From NCBI GenBank assembly GCA_964591295.1, contig CAZQAG010000061.1:1-14130 (forward strand): a DNA stretch of 14,130 bases, written 5' to 3'. Position numbers and translations under genes: made by a program. This stretch comes from VAXT01 sp964591295. Its GTDB lineage: Bacteria > Actinomycetota > Thermoleophilia > Gaiellales > Gaiellaceae. Of this stretch, positions 12,191-14,130 are shown one piece after another (within the stretch, counting starts at the first letter, position 1; every line of letters begins with the position of its first letter). The notes beneath the pieces were generated by a model that did no database searches, was not told where the DNA came from, and was given only the letters and a program-made list of their open reading frames with translations.

Positions 12191-13000
12191 TTAGGTCATC
12201 GTCGAGCGGGCCTGGGCGAAAGTCCAGCGGCGTCCTTCCAGATCTTCCGCCGTGTAGGCGCGGTAGCCGTGCTGCTCGATCTCGGACACGATCGTCGCTC
12301 CGGCGTCCTTGGCATGCGCGAAGTGAGCGTCGAGATCATCGACGTAGGCCCAGGGCATGTGCGTGACGGGCGCGTCTTTGCGTTGCTGTCCTTCGAGTTG
12401 GAACAGAATGACGGCGACGTTGCCGTGGTGGAGCTCGATCCAGTCAGGATCCTCACCCTCGGCCGGGATGCCCGACCACGAGCCGAGCTGGAACGCTCGT
12501 GCCAGCCACCTCGCAGCGCCGGCGGGATCCTCGTAGTACAGCGCGATGCTCAGACGAGCGATCTCGCCGCCGGCGGGGCGAGCGCCGCCGTCCTCGGACC
12601 AGTGGGCAAGCCAATGCAGGACGTTCGGCCAGAAGTAGAAGGCCTTCTCGCCGCCGGGGAGCAGCGTCTGAGTGACCCGCACCTGCGTTCCATCCTCGAC
12701 GGCCTCGAAGCGCACGTCGACCTCGGTGTCGTCCACGAGGCTGCGATAGGAGAGTTGCGCCCCCGGTTCCCAGACCGTGATGCGGCCGAGCTCGAGCGCA
12801 TCGCCCCGCTCGTCGTCGTAGACCTCGAGCACCCGGCCGCCGATGCCCGGCTCGATCCGCATCGCAACCGCTCGACCGGAATCGAAGAAGTTGATCGGGC
12901 CGCGCACCCACCAGGAGTCGATCTCGTCCGTGAACGCGGTGAACGCGCTCATCGGGTCGACGGCGACCTTGACCGCTGCGGTGGCCGAGCTCTCGGTCAC
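12191..13000 (-). CDS. SRPBCC (AHSA1-type) and VOC domain fusion protein
   Basis: The protein has 269 residues. Residues 1 to about 135 are an SRPBCC/AHSA1 ligand-binding domain: AVDPMSAFTAFTDEIDSWWV, FDSGRAVAMRIEPGIGGRVL, ITVWEPGAQLSYR and a C-terminal FYFWPNVLHWLAHW helix. Residues about 150-265 are a VOC unit (ARLSIALYYEDPAGAARWLA, VAVILFQLEG, MPWAYVDDLDAHFAHAKDAG, GYRAYTAEDLEGRRWTF). The linker is short. The GTG at 13000 overlaps the ArsR stop by four bases. ArsR-AHSA1 pairs are common in actinobacteria, and VOC is fused onto the pair here. It may bind a hydrophobic small molecule; the ligand is unknown. Confidence 0.88.
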   Translation of the reverse strand: MTESSATAAVKVAVDPMSAFTAFTDEIDSWWVRGPINFFDSGRAVAMRIEPGIGGRVLEVYDDERGDALELGRITVWEPGAQLSYRSLVDDTEVDVRFEAVEDGTQVRVTQTLLPGGEKAFYFWPNVLHWLAHWSEDGGARPAGGEIARLSIALYYEDPAGAARWLARAFQLGSWSGIPAEGEDPDWIELHHGNVAVILFQLEGQQRKDAPVTHMPWAYVDDLDAHFAHAKDAGATIVSEIEQHGYRAYTAEDLEGRRWTFAQARSTMT

Positions 13001-13329
13001 GACTGCTCTTTCTCGTCGACGTAGCGCTTGAACGCACCGAGCTGCTCGTTCCAGTGGGCCTGGAGCTGGTCGAGCCAGGCCTGGAGTGCGAGCACCGGTT
13101 CGCGCCGCAAACGGAAGACGCGCAGGCGCGCATCGCTGGGAACGCGCTCGTCGATGACAAAGCCGGTCTCGAGCAGGATCCGCAGGTGGCGGCTCATGGC
13201 CGGCGCGGAGGTCCCGGCGGCCGCCGCGAGCTCGCCGGCCCGACGCTCTCGGTCACCGAGAAGCTCTATGACGCGGCGCCGAGTCGGATCGGCCAGCGCC
13301 AGGAAGACGCTTTCCACCTCTTTCCCCAT
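12997..13329 (-). CDS. ArsR-family transcriptional repressor
   Basis: This is a 110-residue winged-helix protein: VFLALADPTRRRVIELL, AGELAAAAGTSAPAMSRHLR (recognition helix, about residues 31-50), then the wing VPSDARLRVFRLR and a helical tail. It has no cysteine, so it is not a thiol metal sensor; it resembles the ArsR type that pairs with AHSA1 proteins. ATG at 13329 is preferred over the earlier in-frame start at 13428, because a good promoter ends nine bases before it and the family starts here. There is no SD, so the mRNA is expected to be leaderless or nearly so. It overlaps the SRPBCC-VOC gene by four bases. Confidence 0.92.
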   Translation of the reverse strand: MGKEVESVFLALADPTRRRVIELLGDRERRAGELAAAAGTSAPAMSRHLRILLETGFVIDERVPSDARLRVFRLRREPVLALQAWLDQLQAHWNEQLGAFKRYVDEKEQS

Positions 13330-13338
13330 TCCGGGAAT
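13328..13338. promoter_or_regulatory. Candidate ArsR operator
   Basis: ATTCC-G-GGAAT is a perfect inverted repeat placed between the -10 box and the ArsR start codon, over the predicted transcription start. Its place suits autorepression. The arms are only five bases, so chance is not excluded. Confidence 0.4.
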
Positions 13339-13367
13339 AGTTAACGCAAGGATGAATGATTTGTCAA
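13339..13367 (-). promoter_or_regulatory. Promoter of the arsR operon (TTGACA, 17-base spacer, TTAACT)
   Basis: On the minus strand TTGACA (13362-13367) is a perfect -35 box, followed after 17 bases by TTAACT (13339-13344). The predicted transcription start is within a few bases of the ArsR ATG. The -35 box contains the stop codon (TGA) of the upstream cyclase-like gene. It would drive arsR, the SRPBCC-VOC and VOC genes, and the three NHase genes. Confidence 0.75.
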
Positions 13368-13861
13368 GTTGTCTCGACGAGCTCGTACGCCCACACGGTG
13401 CGATCGCTCCTCCTGAGCGGCACCTCACCGGGATCTCGCACGGAAAGATCCCCGAAACCCTCGTGCTCCAGCAGGCGGGTCACAGCCTCGGACAGAAAGA
13501 TCTGTCCCCCCTCTGCAGCATCACAGAGCTCGGCGCAGCGGAGGATCGCTGGTTCTGCCGCGCCGGAGTCGAGCCCGATGCTCATCGCGATGCTCCGCCC
13601 ATGCGGCCACTCGTGGGCTGCGACTTCCAGCTGGATGGCAACCGCCGCAAGCGCAGCCTGCTTGGCGCTCGAGAAAGCTGCGATGCAGGTGTCGTCGTCG
13701 ACGTCCACGTCTCGTCCGCCTATGCTCTCGAGCACCTCGCGAAGGAACTGCTCGTATTCCTCCAGGAGCAGGCGAAAGAGGTCTGGCACCAACTCGCGGG
13801 AGAGGCGCATCATTCGCCGCCCCTCCGCCATCAAGAACGTCGTGCTCGCCGGTTTGGCCAC
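13364..13861 (-). CDS. Degenerate class III adenylate/guanylate cyclase-homology protein
   Basis: This 165-residue protein covers one cyclase homology domain. The opening TTFLMAEGRRMMRLS aligns with TFLFTDIEGSTRL, but the first metal Asp is lost. DVDVDDDTCIAAFSSAKQAA aligns with the GDGVLAVF segment, LEVAAHEWPHGRSIAMSIGL with the IGIHTGE strand, and CAELCDAAEGGQIFLSEAVT with the conserved GGQVLVS segment. The catalytic Asp and transition-state residues are not in place, so it is probably non-catalytic, perhaps a ligand- or partner-binding relic. The GTG at 13861 is three codons after an in-frame stop, and there is no SD. It begins six bases after the PASTA gene stop and ends in the arsR promoter. 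Fold call is moderate to good; inactivity is inference. Confidence 0.78.
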   Translation of the reverse strand: MAKPASTTFLMAEGRRMMRLSRELVPDLFRLLLEEYEQFLREVLESIGGRDVDVDDDTCIAAFSSAKQAALAAVAIQLEVAAHEWPHGRSIAMSIGLDSGAAEPAILRCAELCDAAEGGQIFLSEAVTRLLEHEGFGDLSVRDPGEVPLRRSDRTVWAYELVETT

Positions 13862-13867
13862 CAGAAG

Positions 13868-14130
13868 CTAGCGACGGCCGACGACGAGGCTGACGCGTCC
13901 GCCCCGGGGCAGCCGTGTTCCGGCGCGAGGCTTCTGTGCGATCACTCGCCCCACCCGTCGCGCGCGAGCGCGGCGCACTCGTCCGACTGAGCAGCGCGCC
14001 GTCCTGAGACGCCCCCGAGCCCGGGCGAGCCGCAACCCGATGACGCGGGGAACGGTGCAGCGCGTTGCAGGAGGTGGGGGCGGCGGTGGCGGTGGCGGTG
14101 GCGGTGGCGGTGGCGGTGGCGGTGGCGGTG
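13868..14130 (-). CDS. C-terminal end of a polyproline-PASTA domain protein; 5' part beyond the window
   Basis: Eighty-six whole codons are visible from the right edge. After 20 prolines (14069-14128) comes ATRC, then one PASTA unit: CTVPRVIGLRLARARGRL, CSVGRVRRA, then GRVIAQKPRAGTRLP and a final RGGRVSLVVGRR. PASTA domains bind peptidoglycan or beta-lactam-like ligands in Ser/Thr kinases and penicillin-binding proteins. In deep actinobacteria they also end many secreted proteins after a Pro linker. The single PASTA at the extreme C-terminus fits the latter. The identity of the N-terminal part is not visible. The cyclase-like gene follows by six bases. Confidence 0.85.
   Translation of the reverse strand, partial: PPPPPPPPPPPPPPPPPPPPATRCTVPRVIGLRLARARGRLRTARCSVGRVRRARARRVGRVIAQKPRAGTRLPRGGRVSLVVGRR
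14069..14130. repeat. GGTGGC low-complexity tract encoding polyproline
   Basis: The plus strand is mainly (GGTGGC)n; on the minus strand in the PASTA frame it reads CCG-CCA proline codons. It reaches the window edge, and its full length is unknown. Its hexamer (CCGCCA) differs from the left-end one (mostly CCGCCT). Confidence 0.9.

Noticed and set aside
1..14130. CRISPR arrays, tRNA or rRNA genes, IS elements
   Set aside because: I looked for regular repeat-spacer units, cloverleaf-like segments and transposase motifs and saw none. Only the edge hexamer tracts repeat.

Overview
The window is high-GC bacterial DNA with dense gene packing, many GTG starts and several 1-4 base gene overlaps. 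Delta-60 repeats, a PASTA domain behind a polyproline linker, an IF-1 of actinobacterial length and many starts without a Shine-Dalgarno (SD) sequence suggest a deep actinobacterium, possibly of the Thermoleophilia (Gaiellales/Solirubrobacterales). That placement is inference. Both ends of the window lie in proline-codon repeats inside minus-strand genes, so both edge genes are cut.

Left block, minus strand (1-3242): an ANTAR-domain RNA-binding regulator, a Rieske non-heme iron oxygenase alpha subunit, and an exported PQQ-type sugar (glucose/sorbosone) dehydrogenase. The dehydrogenase carries a C-terminal cupredoxin domain and then 33 prolines running off the left edge. A stand-alone response-regulator receiver (3395-3805, +) is divergent from the ANTAR gene and is followed by two hairpins.

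Centre-left, minus strand (3976-6956): a tightly coupled LysE/RhtB exporter, beta-lactamase-fold serine hydrolase and MFS_3 exporter, whose reading frames abut or overlap by one base.

Centre, plus strand (6999-10581): a secreted delta-60 repeat protein, a two-TM channel-like protein with a degenerate selectivity filter, a cold-shock protein whose leader can pair with its own SD, and a strong terminator. IF-1 follows, and its best-placed start is an AUC codon behind a perfect 8-base SD. Next come a 4-TM holin-family protein, a 168-bp quasi-palindrome, a small secreted protein and a small conserved-looking protein.

Right block, minus strand (10578-14130): the C-terminal end of a polyproline-PASTA protein, a catalytically degenerate class III cyclase-homology protein, an ArsR-type repressor with a clear TTGACA promoter and a probable operator, an SRPBCC-VOC fusion, a single-domain VOC protein, and a three-gene cobalt-type nitrile hydratase-family enzyme. 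The NHase beta subunit is split into N- and C-terminal halves, as in thiocyanate hydrolase. The genes from ArsR to the nitrile hydratase alpha subunit look like one transcription unit.

The items most worth a second look are the AUC-start infA beside csp, the tripartite NHase/SCNase-like cluster, the dehydrogenase-cupredoxin fusion, and the 168-bp quasi-palindrome.
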